DNA from: Uranotaenia lowii
Taxonomy: Eukaryota > Arthropoda > Insecta > Diptera > Culicidae
Direction: 5' to 3'
Assembly (NCBI RefSeq): GCF_029784155.1
Contig: NC_073693.1
Span: 160,562,031 to 160,626,030 of the forward strand
DNA length: 64,000 nt
Shown here one piece after another: positions 35,521 to 46,851 of this stretch. The notes under the pieces were generated by a model, which did no database searches, had not been told where the DNA came from, and was given only the letters and a program-made list of their open reading frames with translations. The translations under genes and the position numbers were made by a program. Each line of letters starts with the position of its first letter. The stretch's first letter is position 1.

Positions 35521-36451
35521 GACTGGCCCAAATTTGTATGGGATGATTTTTAAAACATTTTTTTCGACGCGGCACCCTTTAGATTGGTGCATTGAGGTGA
35601 AAAAATGACTTTCTGAAAGTTTCAGGTCATTTGGCTGAAGCACGAGCTGGCGCAAAGGACTTGAAATTTGTATAGAGATTTTCGGCAAAATGTATGGAAA
35701 ATCGACATACTTTCACTCTTTGTGTTCTAAAATATGTTTCTAGTATGCTAGAAAGCTCAGAATTTCAGGAATTGTAGTTCAAACAATGATAAACAAGTTT
35801 GTAGAAGATTGTGATGCGATACGAGTTGACTGTGATGAGTTATTGGCAATTGAATGTGTGATTTTTTTCGCACTTCATCGATATATCGTGAACGGTGTAT
35901 AACGGTGTATAAGGTGGATTATTAGTACTAACTTGATCGCATTGTCACACAATGAGAATAACAGATAGAAAGTTTGTGTTCTCGGAAAAGTTGTAACTTA
36001 TTTTATAACAAATATCTTTGCAAAGAGTTGAAAGAAAGAATTTAGAAAGAAAAGAGTTTTTAGTAAGTGCGAATATTAGCCCATACACCGTTCACGATAT
36101 ATCGATGAAGTGCTAAAAAAAAAAACACATTCAATTGCCAATAACTCATCACAGTCAACTCGTATCGCATCACAATCTTCTACAAACTTGTTTATCATTG
36201 TTTGAACTACAATTCCTGAAATTCTGAGTTATCTAGCACACTGGAAAAATATTTTAGAACACAAAGAGTGAAATTATGTCGATTTTCCATACATTTTGCC
36301 GAAAATCTCTATACAAATTTCAAGTCCTTTGCGCCAGCTCGTGCTTCAGCCAAATGACCTGAAACCTTCAGGAAGTCATTTTTTCACCTAAAGGCACCAA
36401 AATAGGGGGTGCCGCGTGGAATATAAGGATTTTTTTCGTTATGGGCCAGTC
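35521..36451. mobile_element. Foldback MITE GACTGGCCCA...TGGGCCAGTC, 931 bp, TA target
   Basis: TA at 35519-35520 and 36452-36453. The arms 35521-35900 and 36083-36451 are near-perfect complements ('agcacgagctggcgcaaagg', 'tcatcgatatatcgtgaacgg'), with a loop of about 180 bp. The TA target suggests Tc1/mariner ancestry. No transposase. Confidence 0.85.
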
Positions 36452-36453
36452 TA

Positions 36454-37316
36454 CTCCTCACCATCATACATACCCTCTTGGTGTTTTAAATTTTTGGGCG
36501 AACCATAGTTGATCAGCTTAGTGCTTATTTTATGAGCTTACCATTTACTAAAGCTAACTTGAGCGAAAGCAAAGCAATACCTTACTCTTAAAAAATTACT
36601 CAAAAATGTACAATATTATGATAAAAATTTTATGTGGCATGTTCGGTAGAACAAAATTCTAGAGACAGATTTATTTATATGACCCATTCCAGCGTTGCGT
36701 CACGTCATTCAGGAAAAAAAATTTCAATGATTTTTGTAATATCTTTTAGGTATTAAAACTTGACCAGACTTACTAAAGAATGTTCCACAAATTTGAATTG
36801 AAGTGGTTGATAGTGTAAAGTTACAACGTATTTTTTGTTTTCGCAATTTGTTTTCGCGCTCTACAGAGGGAAGAAGCAAACTGGCAATATCGTTGGGAAT
36901 ATAGGTCGGCTCTTTAAAAATCAATGCAAGCGCATTTCAATCCCAAAGATCTCAAAGGATTCAATAAAGTACAACGACTTACCAACGAATTGCCAACTAC
37001 GTCTTCCTGGTGTCCAAACATAGGCCGTCGGATTTCCTCTTCAGTCAGACAGGGGTTAGTTTTGAATCACCACACTTCCGTCGACTTCCGATACTATTAC
37101 GAAGGCTATCGATTTTCAACTCGCAATGTACTACGGCGACAATTCCAAACCAAGGCGATTTTCTACTTCCGTTAAAACTCTAAATAGCTACGACTCTTTA
37201 GCAACATCCGACTCATAAAAAGGTTCCAGGGATAGAGAGCTGGCTCATGTCTTGCCAGCTTTCAGGAAAACTTTTCCCACCGCCCTTCTTCTGAGGTTTT
37301 TCCTCAAACCCAATGC
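36454..37316. other. Unassigned, short frame at 36924-37175
   Basis: AT-rich to 36830, then balanced. The frame 36924-37175 (MQAHFNPKDLKGFNKVQRLT...) is 83 codons without a domain; I cannot tell whether it is an element remnant or chance. Confidence 0.35.
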
Positions 37317-37816
37317 CCAGACGGTTGTACTCCATTTACCCGAAAACCATTGCCCAGAATGAAAAATCCCCAGAATTTCAATCGCCATAAAGAATTTTTT
37401 CGCCAGACGAACCATTTCCCAGAAAAATTTTCGCCAGAATGTACCATTTCCCAGAAATTTTTCCTCCAGAATGAACCATTTACCAGAATTTTTTTCGCCA
37501 GAAGAACCATTTCTCAGAAAATTGAAAACATTTATCCTTACTAGAAATTATTTAAAAAAAAAGGAATTGTTACAAAAAAATGGGGTTTCATAACTTTATT
37601 CTTTTGCGACAAAGCCGCAACCAACGAAGATGAAGGGGCCGAAGTCTGCCGGGGCTTCCTAGGTCTGCGTGAAAGCTAGGGGTGATCCCTTAGCGCCGTC
37701 CGCCACGCGACAGCGTGAAGGACAAAACGTCTTTCAAGTTCGAACGCGCAGCGTGAGTAGTCGGATACCAAAACGGTTTTTAAAGGAGCATGGTAAGCAT
37801 TGCATCTATTTAAGTA

Positions 37817-38728
37817 GGGGAGAGTGGGGTATCGTGGGCCATGGGGAAACGTGGGCCACTTTTAATATCTCAGATGTGTTTTGAGATAAAAATCTCAAAC
37901 CAACTGTCATCGTCGTCGCTTTGCGTGAGCATATATTCCTATATGTTGTTGACTGAAATACGCATCATATGCTTCTTTTATTTGTCAAGCTAAAAAAAGT
38001 TAGAAAAATTTACTTATATAATTAAAAAAACACCCGCTAATCTCATCGATGGGGAACCTAAAGTGCATAGCAAAAATATGCTCATACGCTTATGATCTTA
38101 GTTTTGTCATGATCTTTCACGTGGAAAAGGAATTTTTGATGAAACATCAATAAGTCCCACAAACGCAACCAATTTGCAAATCATAGCTTGTGGGGAATCG
38201 TGGGCCACATATCTTGAATCACCTATATTTTTATGTTTTTATACACATTCAGAACTTAAAATACGTTTTACCTATCTTAAAAGTTCTCTTATGCCAAATG
38301 AAGAGTTATGAAAAATATTTTGTCCATCCTATATAAGAAATTTTGCCAAAACGTTCGCGAGCCAGGTTTTGGAATCTATGCGATCATACACAGCTCTCTT
38401 TTTTATTTCATCATCTGAAATTGCTTTTAAATAACGAAATGAATTAGGAAATCACAGTTTTGGGTCAACTCATAAACTTTGCATATTATTTGGTCAATTT
38501 GGATTTGGTGACCCACGATTCCCCACCATTTTTCAAAATTCAAAAAATATTGCTTTTTTTCAAACAGTCAGAATTTGGGTAAAATAACTTATTAAAAATT
38601 AAAAAAAATACCTTATGATATCTTGAAAATGTAGAAAACCATACCATTTTTTATTTTCATTTTATCTTTTAAAGTGAAGAAGTTATGGAACAACGAAAAA
38701 AAGTGGCCCATGATTCCCCACTCTCCCA
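37817..38728. mobile_element. GGGGAGAGTGGGG MITE, copy 2 (912 bp, TA target)
   Basis: TA at 37815-37816 and 38729-38730. About 90% or better identity by eye to the reverse complement of 18955-19868, including 'atcttgaatcacctat' and the 'ttgcgtgagcatatat' block. Ends GGGGAGAGTGGGGTATCGTG and CCCCACTCTCCCA. Confidence 0.88.
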
Positions 38729-38857
38729 TACCCAAACCATAAACAAAGCACAATATTGGTTCTAAAATAAATTTAGTTGGAAAATTTCAAAGTTGTAGTC
38801 ATTTGAAAAATCATTTTGAAAAAATGAATTTCGAATCATATGAAATTCACAAGAATT

Positions 38858-39327
38858 GTATGTATGTATGTATGTATGTATGTATGTATGTATGTATGTA
38901 TGTATGAGAACCCACCAGTGGCTGATAGGCCTTTCGACCCGAGGCAGTACGGGAAGTCTCGATCGCACATTCAAATATTGTTAATACTTAACTCGTCAAC
39001 AATAATTGCAGCACAACCAAGGGGTCCGTTACCACTGGCTTGGGACAGGTTTGACTCATCTCACTCCCTTCCAACTGTTCCAAACAAATAAAGAATCCTA
39101 AAAAGGTACCTAAGTAACCTATTCATGATTCCAAATTTGCCGAGATACTCCGGCTGGCTTGAACCCACAATCCATTGTATATCAGTCTTCCGATCGTTTG
39201 ATGTCCTGTCCAATCCCCCACTAAACCCCATAATAGAGTTAAACTATTAATATACAATCAATATAAAATCAAAAAATTATTTACATATTTTTACTCATGA
39301 TTTATCTCTTACCTTGTTGCAATTTGC
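38858..39327 (-). mobile_element. SINE with (CATA)n tail and perfect 21-bp TSD
   Basis: A 21-bp direct repeat starting CATATGAAATTCACAAGAAT flanks it (38837-38857 and 39328-39348). On the minus strand the element starts at 39327, carries an A-box-like 'tttagtgggggattgg' and B box GGTTCAAGCC (39156-39165), then 'ccagtggtaacgg' and the 'ccactggtgggttct' 3' end, closing with about 12 CATA units (38858-38906). This is a young insertion of the same family as 32211-32630. Confidence 0.88.
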
Positions 39328-39613
39328 CATATGAAATTCACAAGAATTCATTAGAAAAACAAAACAAAACAAAACAAAAAAAATACTAGAGGAAAAAATC
39401 TGGGTTTTTTGCCATTCTGGGAAATGTTCCATTCTGTGGAAAAACTTTCTGAGAAATGGTCCATTCTAGGAAAAAAATTTCTAGTAAATGGTGCATTCTG
39501 GGGAATTTTTTCCTGGGAAATGGTTCATTCTGGGGTTTGATTTCGGGTATTTGTCATTCTGGGAAAAATTCATTCTGGGCAATGGTTTTCTGGTAAATGG
39601 GATACAATCGTCC

Positions 39614-41197
39614 AGACAATGCAAAAAAGACGCGCGAGTAGTTTAAGCATTTTTTTTGTGGTCGTAGTCGACCATCCCCTAGTTAGCCATTGCGCTTCAA
39701 GGACGCCCTCTCGATCTAAGGTCAAGAAGCGTCGCTTACACTGAGTAAATCTAGATCTTCAAAAAGTTTCACTAAAATTACTAACGATATTGCCAATAAG
39801 CTTCGGGAGCATTTGTTGCCACGCAACACTACCCCTCCCTTTAAAAAGAAAGACATCGGTGTTTTTTTGTTTTGTTTTTGATTTTGTTTTTTTTTTTGTT
39901 TTTTTTTTGTTTTTTTTACCGACCCCTCCCGAGTGGTCCAGACGGAAATATTGCAAAGAGTAACAAAACTATGTTCTGTACTTTAATTTCAACTCATAGC
40001 TGCCAACCAACAAAAAATCCATTTTTCACTAGAGAGACGCTAAGCGCTTGTTTGAACATTCAAAATCTTCGGTTTTATACTGGCGTTCCCGAGGTTAACT
40101 GAAATTCCTAACCTAAGGAAAGCTTGTATGACCGTGGTTCCCTTGTTCTAGGATCGAAGATAAACCCCTAGGCGATGATTGGTTCTTGCAAGCATAGGAA
40201 TACTGTCCCCCAAAGGGCAGCTTATTCCCTGAAGGGGTTACACGCACACGAGACCCAAATGATTCTGAATGATCAAATAGCTATTTAGTGTTTCCGAGTT
40301 TCCTGAGCATCAATTTTCTACCAATTCGCAAGTATATGTTTCACTCTGAAGCTTCTGGGCTCAATCAAAATTTACACCCAGGAATTAAAGTTTGGCCGTG
40401 GCTCCCTTGCTTCAGAATTTAAGACCGAAGTCGAGGCGGTGATTGAGTCTTGCAAGCATAGGAATACTTCCGCCAACATCCTCAGCTTGATTCCGAAGGG
40501 GGTGACACACACACGGATTCAAATAATTGCGTTTGAACAAGAAAAAAAAAACAGAAATAATACAAAAGAAAGCGGACAAGTTCGGACATTAAAACTGCTA
40601 ATGAATGTTTTTTTTTCTAACAAACTTCGTGCTGAATGATCCAGTTTTACTTTGAAATCTACATATTTAAAAAGGTGTATGTTGAAATAAGCTACAGACA
40701 AATAAAATATTGTACTAAATAAAAAAAAACTAAACACTATTCTCTTTATTATTTTTTTTAATAATGTTTGTAAGCCGGTACCAAATTTCCTTCATTCGGG
40801 GTCATATACTTTCATCGTGGTAAACCACTCTGTCTCTATTTCAACCATCGGGAGCCCGAGGTGTTACTGACCTTCAACGTCTTCGACTCAGGTCTCCAGC
40901 AAATAAATTCCAATTGGTTAGCATCAAACGTATAAACAATTCATAACTCAATTTCAAATTCATTCAAAAAAAAACTTTAATAAGATTTTAAAAAAATCAT
41001 TTGTAAACTAGTGGGAGAGAAAATATGTTCAATTACTATTTCAATGCTCTATAATCATTATTGCAGATAAATATTATTAAACTATTTTTTTTTATAACCA
41101 TAAGAGAACCGTCACCAAGCTTAGCCTAAGATCTTAAAGTAGATTTTATGCTTACAACTATTTATCTTAAATAAAAAAAACTATTATCTAACCCAAC
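39614..41197. other. Non-coding region with one tandem duplication
   Basis: Contains T-rich runs (39859-39918) and the diverged direct repeat described separately at 40122-40532. No coding frame of note. Confidence 0.45.
40122..40532 (+). repeat. Diverged direct repeat, two ~150-bp copies
   Basis: 40122-40275 and 40391-40532 share 'ccgtggttccctt/ccgtggctccctt', 'cttgcaagcataggaatac' and 'ggggttacacgcacacg/gggtgacacacacacgg'. The copies are ~115 bp apart. They could be promoter monomers of a LINE 5' region or an old segmental duplication. Confidence 0.5.
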
Positions 41198-41204
41198 CTG
41201 AAAC

Positions 41205-41544
41205 CACTGATCATACTGACAGGACACTTAGAACAAAAATTCGATCATTTTCTGGCTAATTTTTTTCGTCAAATTTAGCAGGTTCGCAATACCGACGGCA
41301 GGTGGCGAACCTATAATTTTTCCGGTAGAAATGCCCTGTAGGAAAATTGTACCTGTTCTGCACGATTTTATCGTCTGAGTTGCCAGTTTTTTTTTTGCGA
41401 AAGTCGGGTGGCACTTTCTAACTGGGATAGCATTTCTTCAAATCGATTGATGTGCACTCTGGAATCGATATTGCGTAGAACGATTCCAGAGTGCGTAAAT
41501 TATCCAAAAAAACGAAATCGACTGTCCAGTCAGTATGGTCAGTG
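41205..41544. mobile_element. 340-bp TIR element with two perfect hairpins, 7-bp TSD
   Basis: CTGAAAC flanks both ends (41198-41204, 41545-41551). TIRs CACTGATCATACTGACAGGACA-type at the left and the complementary TGTCCAGTCAGTATGGTCAGTG at the right. Inside are the stems AGGTTCGC/GCGAACCT (about 41280-41312) and GCACTCTGGAATCG/CGATTCCAGAGTGC (about 41455-41495, 14 bp perfect). No frame. The 7-bp target does not settle the class. Confidence 0.7.
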
Positions 41545-41792
41545 CTGAAACTGTCTAGCTAGAATGACACTTAAACAAGCGCCGACTCAGCTTCGCGGCT
41601 TCAATTTTACTTTCCAGTAACGACCTCTGCGCTCGCCTTGACAAAAGCAGCATGAATTTAGCACTTTGTGATGCAGGCAGGAATTCATGGATTAACCTCT
41701 ATAATATTCTACTTAACACTTCAAATTTTAAAAATAAAAATAATATTTGAAGATTTCGGTAGTATTTAGTGAGACAACGAATATAAATCAAT

Positions 41793-44142
41793 TCACGGAA
41801 CACTCGAACCAATTTCGTAGAAACTAGTTTTTTTCATAACTTCCGTGCTATACGCGCCCGTCTTCCCCGTGTCTTTATCTTCCAACAAATATGTATTTGA
41901 TCCCATTTTTCTAACAACTTTGCACTTAATATAAAGCGGGCCCAACTTTGCACAATAATTTTTCGACGCATCCGACAATGCAAAGTTCTTACGCCACACG
42001 ATTTCACCAACACTTTAATTTATCACACGCGTCCGTAAATCATATCGAGAGTTTGAAGTCTCGTACGCTTTACGGATATTTTCTTTCACTAGTTCTCGCA
42101 TCTTAGAAAGCTTTTCAAGGGCTCTTTCACGGTCTTTTTCATCAGACGACGATCGGGTACAATCTTCGGATCTCATTTCCCTGCCATAGTTGAGATAAAA
42201 GGGGGTAAATTTCGTACTTTCATGGACTGATGTATTTATCGCACACACAATCTCCGGTGTAAGCAAATCCTACTCCCTTTGATCTCTACCCAAGTAACAC
42301 CTAATTTTAGTCCCTATAATACGATTGGTCCTTTCGGCAGGATTCGCTTTAGGGTTGTAGAACGAATTTTTCCAGTGTTTTATGTTAAGCTCGGATAAAA
42401 GTTTGGTAAAGTTTTGCGAAATGAACTGCTTTCCATTGTCCGTTACGACAATTTCTGGGATTCCAAAACGACACTTGATTTCCTCGCGAAAAAATTGTAC
42501 CAGGACCTTTGCATTTGCAGCTCTATATGGTTTCGCAACGACCAACTTAGAAAACCAAACCGTAGCCACTAGAAGAACACAATAACCATCTTTCGATCTA
42601 GGGAAGTGCGTTACGAAGTTCAACGAGATCACTTGAAAAGGATAGTCAGCAGGTTTTTGAGCTCCCATGGGGGTCACTTTACAACGATTAGTAGACTTCG
42701 ATCACTTACACACCTCACATTTAGAAATGTATTTCCGAACGTCGTTATACATTCCTGGCCAAAAGAAAAACTGTCCAATTCTTTTCGACGTCTTACTAAT
42801 GCCAAAATGACAACCACTTGGACTATCGTGATATTTACCAAGAATTTTTTAACGACAGGATTCCGGAACGACGTTTTTCCACTCCAACGAATCATCTGGT
42901 GTTTTTATTCTGCTTCGAAACTCCAACCTACAATCATGAACTCTAAACTTGGGATGATCTTTCGGACAACTTTCAACGTTTTGCTTCATTTTAATGTACC
43001 AACTATCTGACGGCAGAAATTCTAAAGAAGAAATTGTCGTTTCCGGTAATCTCGACAGTGCATCAGGCACGACATTTGACGATCCTTTTTTATACACGAC
43101 TTCAAAATCAAACGAACCTAGCTTGAGTGCCCAACGCGCTAGACGACCATAAGGATCTTTAACTTTGTTCAGACAGGTTAATGCTTGATGATCCGTAACA
43201 ACCACAAAATGCGAACCTTTTATGTAGTGACGAAACTGTTCTATTGCCTTAACAAGAGCCAAACATTCCTTTTCTGAAACATGATACTTTTTCTGTGATC
43301 CTGTTAACTTTTGTGACATAAAAACGATCACCTTTTCTTCCAGCCTTTCTGCCACTATTTTGATCATCTCAATGTGCTCTTCGAATGTTGATGTCGCTAT
43401 CAGAACATCGTCCAAAAAATTCCAAACCTTCGGTTGCAGATCGACACCTAATATTCTCTGAATCAATCGACTTAAGGTAGCGGGAGCATTAGTCAACCCA
43501 AACGGCATAACATTGAAATGATATAAACCACGTCCCGGAATTGTAAAAGCAGTTTTACACTTATCCGAATCTTTTAACGGAACTGTCGCTCAAATCTTTA
43601 GTAGAAAGAAACGCTGTACCTTCAATTTTACTTAAAATGTCATCTATGTATGGGAGGGGGTACGCATCCTTTCTTGTAACGTCGTTCAGCTTTCGAGAGT
43701 CTAAACATAACCGAACCTTTCCATTTTTCTTGGCAACGCATACTAGAGGATTATTCCACGAATTGGCAGATGGTTCTACAACATCTAAAGACAACATGCG
43801 ATCGAGTTCACGGTAAATTTGCTCTAATCGGAATTTAGAAACGGGATAGTAACGCTGTTTGAGGGGTTTGGCATTTCCTGTATCAATCTCGTGTTCCATT
43901 ATACTAGTTCTTCCAAGCTCCTTTTCCGTAGTACATATATCGAAAATTAGCAACAACACCCGAAAAAATTTCCCGCTGACTATTAGTTAACTCGTTTGCA
44001 CAAGTAGGTTCCACTTCTACAGAGAATCGCAATTTTGAACTCGGTCCAGTAAACTACCAAATTGAGGGATTATGCCAAAAGCTTTCCGAAAATCGCTACC
44101 AAGTATCAATAACTGCTTCTTTATTGAGGGAAGAATAAGAGT
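41793..44142 (-). mobile_element. Ty3/gypsy LTR retrotransposon remnant, pol only
   Basis: Minus-strand protease end, reverse transcriptase, RNase H and integrase in the gypsy order. No gag and no LTR pair can be found. On the upstream side pol stops at about 44142, where an RTE LINE 3' end begins. Confidence 0.85.
41796..44142 (-). pseudogene. Ty3/gypsy pol polyprotein, multiply broken
   Basis: In coding order on the minus strand: end of protease (LGSDFRKAFGIIPQFG, 44120-44050); RT from 43959 (KQRYYPVSKFRLEQIYRELD, CVAKKNGKVRLCLDSRKLN); RT core MPFGLTNAPATLSRL with active-site FLDD at about 43410; RNase H (GSQKKYHVSEKECLALVKAI, VVVTDHQALTCL) after a deletion of the RT thumb; tether with DALSRLPE; integrase zinc finger (H-H, CEVC) at 42840-42700 with an in-frame TGA; integrase core 42677-42270 with VTDNGKQF and NPAERTNR, where the first catalytic Asp position reads Asn (ISLNFV); and a GPY-type end (KLGPLYIKCKVVRKMGSNTYL) to about 41800. 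At least four frame breaks. Inactive. Confidence 0.88.
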
Positions 44143-44144
44143 AG

Positions 44145-44392
44145 GAATAACGCACAAAACGAGATTTGTAGAGAGGCGCTTGACTGGAATCCAGATGGAC
44201 ATCGTAGAAGAGGCAGACCCAGAAGCTCGTGGCGACGATGCCTAGCCCCTGAAATCCGAACTGTCGACGAGAATCTTGACTGGGACCAGTCGGTGAAGAC
44301 GCTGGCTCCGGATCGCCAGCAATGGAGATCTTTAATCTCAGCCCTATGCGTCGGTTAATCGGCGCCGGACCCTTAGTTAGGTAGTTAAGCAA
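44145..44392 (+). pseudogene. 3' end of RTE-like LINE (C-terminal tail of reverse transcriptase protein)
   Basis: Plus strand: EICREALDWNPDGHRRRGRP, RSSWRRCLAPEIRT, APDRQQWRSLISALC then stop, followed by 'cttagttaggtagttaag'. The same EICREALD motif occurs on the minus strand at about 52300, so this is a 5'-truncated copy of that family. It abuts the gypsy pol remnant. Confidence 0.75.
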
Positions 44393-46851
44393 AAAAATCT
44401 GAATTAAACTGTAATAAATTTATTTGAAAAAATTCATTGGATTTACACATGGACATGTTAGTTTGTTTGGCAGTGATAATGATTTCCATCTAATATTTTT
44501 TAAGTGTAAAGAGGCTTGTACCTTTCATCATGGGTAAGAATTGATCCGAGATAGATACTTGCAAACAATGTAAGACACCAAATTTCAGCAGTTCAACGTA
44601 CTGATAAAGAAAAAAAACTTTTCAAATTCAACTATCTCCGGCTGTAGTACATCATTTTTTTAAAAAAACTTCATTAAATTGTTAGGAAAAAACTAGCTTT
44701 CAAACATCTGAATTTTTCGATTCTTGTAAGAATAATATTTCAGTTGATTTGTAAATATTGACAATATTTTTCGAAGTCATATCTTACATAAAAATCTATG
44801 ATGACTAATTTGACATGCCTGGCTTAGATGGTGAGTGTTGAACTCTTGTCCAAGTTAAGCAAATCCAAAAATTACTGTTTAAATTCCAACTTTCGATGGC
44901 ATCTACATTTTGAGATTGTAACATTAAACAGATTTTAAAAATACAAAAAAATATCACGAATTGATACGAGAGTAAGAGCATTGCGCTTCGCAATGCGCAT
45001 CTCATCAAAACAAGCCATTTCGGACGCTTCTCGAAGATCGTAAAGTCTCCCTCCCGCTACAGGGCAATTAAAATACCCACTTTTAATTAGTTGAGTAAAA
45101 GTAATTTGTCATGTATTGCTGCTGTACCAAAAGGTTTTCGCTCAATTGTAAGCACTTGCCAGTCAGTCAGTACTCATGAAATCTTATCAAACTGGACTTG
45201 AAGTGGAGTCTCCAAAAACAACAGTGGAGGAAAAAAGAAGTACCTACCTCGAGATGCAGTTGTTCGTAAACACACATTTAGCATAAAAGGCAAAGTGGCT
45301 CAACGCAGATGAAAGAACTCCGGACAGGTCTCTTGGAAACATTTAATGATTGATGTTTTTGCCATCTTTAAATATCGGCAGGTATTTTGCACACACAAAT
45401 CGGCAGAGAGAGAAAAAGAGTGAGTGAGCTGGCGAAAAATGGTAGGCAGGAAATGGGAAAATTCGATTTCATTCACATGTTGGCAAATAAAATTAATGAC
45501 AGGTAGATTTCTTTGTGTCCTTACTGGATTGGCGGCGGACTGCAAAAGGGTCAAGTTTCACCGCTCTGCTCGAACGACCCCGTAAATGGTCAGCTTCATT
45601 TGTTCGAGCTGCAATGGAAAACGAAATGGGAACAGTGATTGTTGCAAATTTTTCAAACCTGATCGGTGATGCACAACATGCAAATTGCCTAGAATGGTTG
45701 CCAAACGAAGTATAACATCAGATGTTCTGATCAAAGTAAAAGACCTACCTCCGAATGAACAGAAGATTTTTATCAAAAAGTTGCATGAGTTTAACGAAAA
45801 ATACAAATACAATATCAATCTCAATCATCTATTTTAGCATAAAGTTCTGAGATGCGCTAGACTCTTATGATTGGTTCATGCAGTGTTGCATTTTGATCTT
45901 TTTCGTGACTAAACATTCAGCGGGGTGCTAAATTTAAACGATGCCGACAAAAGCAAAACGTCCGATGAATGAAATGCAACTAATTGGATGCAGATCAATA
46001 GTTGTTGATTGAACCAAACTTATTTTGGAAGTAAGGTACAGCAAAGATGAAGGTATAGATTCTGATTGAGTGGCATTGAAAGCTTATAACGAATTTCTAT
46101 AACATAAATGAGTCATCTTTGCTTGTGGATCTCATCAATTTATCTAAACTCTTGAATCACAATTGCCTCCCTCAATTGATCGGCTCCTTTAAATATGTCG
46201 AAAATTATCCCCTAACTCGAAATTTATCCGATAACTTTAGCTCAGTAAGAGGCACATTTTTCCAACTGCAGTCCAACCTTCTTGAAGATCACAAAAAAGT
46301 TCAACCAAACACCAATCACGACTTACCTAGCTTACGTAGTTGCTTAGTTTCCCACTTGGTACCAATTGCTAAATTTCTCTGCCAACTTCCGATCGGTCAA
46401 CGTGTCATCAGATAAGGGCTCTTAATTAATCCTTATTACTATCATGACTTCCTCATTAATTAGCTCGAATGGGGTTTTTTTTTCTTTCTTTCAACCGCAA
46501 AATGGTAAGGTTTGCAAGTTTGTTTTGTTCAGAAGCTGGCTTGCAGGTAATTTGATGTAATTGAGTGGCAAAAATCATGCTCAAGCACAATAACCCATTT
46601 ACTTAGCAGGTTGGAAAAATACGAAATGAGAAGCTGTAGTTTTATCGTGTTCAAAAGTTTTGATCAAACATTGGGCTTTGAGCCTAGTAAAATGATATAT
46701 TCACTCAAAGACACCTAAGAGTCTTAAGTAAATTTCAATATTTCATATAAAAACCAAAAAACAACAAAACTGAAAGTACTAAGAATTGGAAAAAAAAATT
46801 TCAAACGCTTCTACGTTTGAATCGAAAATTTAAAGCAAACAATTTGTATTT
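44393..46851. other. Non-coding, nothing recognised
   Basis: AT-rich with short frames only. 45480-45830 is more balanced but has no domain or splice pattern I trust. Confidence 0.5.

Larger units (their letters stand above)
37317..39613. mobile_element. Foldback element with minisatellite arms, carrying a MITE and a SINE
   Basis: Left arm 37317-37540 and right arm 39395-39613 are inverted copies ending AGACGGTTGTA-CCATTTACC / GGTAAATGG-TACAATCGTC. Both arms are built of ~35-bp units of the type 'ccagaatgaaccatttcccagaaaa'. CAATG flanks both ends (37311-37315 and 39617-39621), a possible 5-bp TSD. The central part has been enlarged by the MITE at 37817-38728 and the SINE at 38858-39327. Coordinates of the ends are good to a few bases. 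Confidence 0.7.

Noticed and set aside
35095..35575. Two overlapping minus-strand frames of 72 and 104 codons
   Set aside because: No domain or codon structure, and the upper one runs into the foldback element at 35521.
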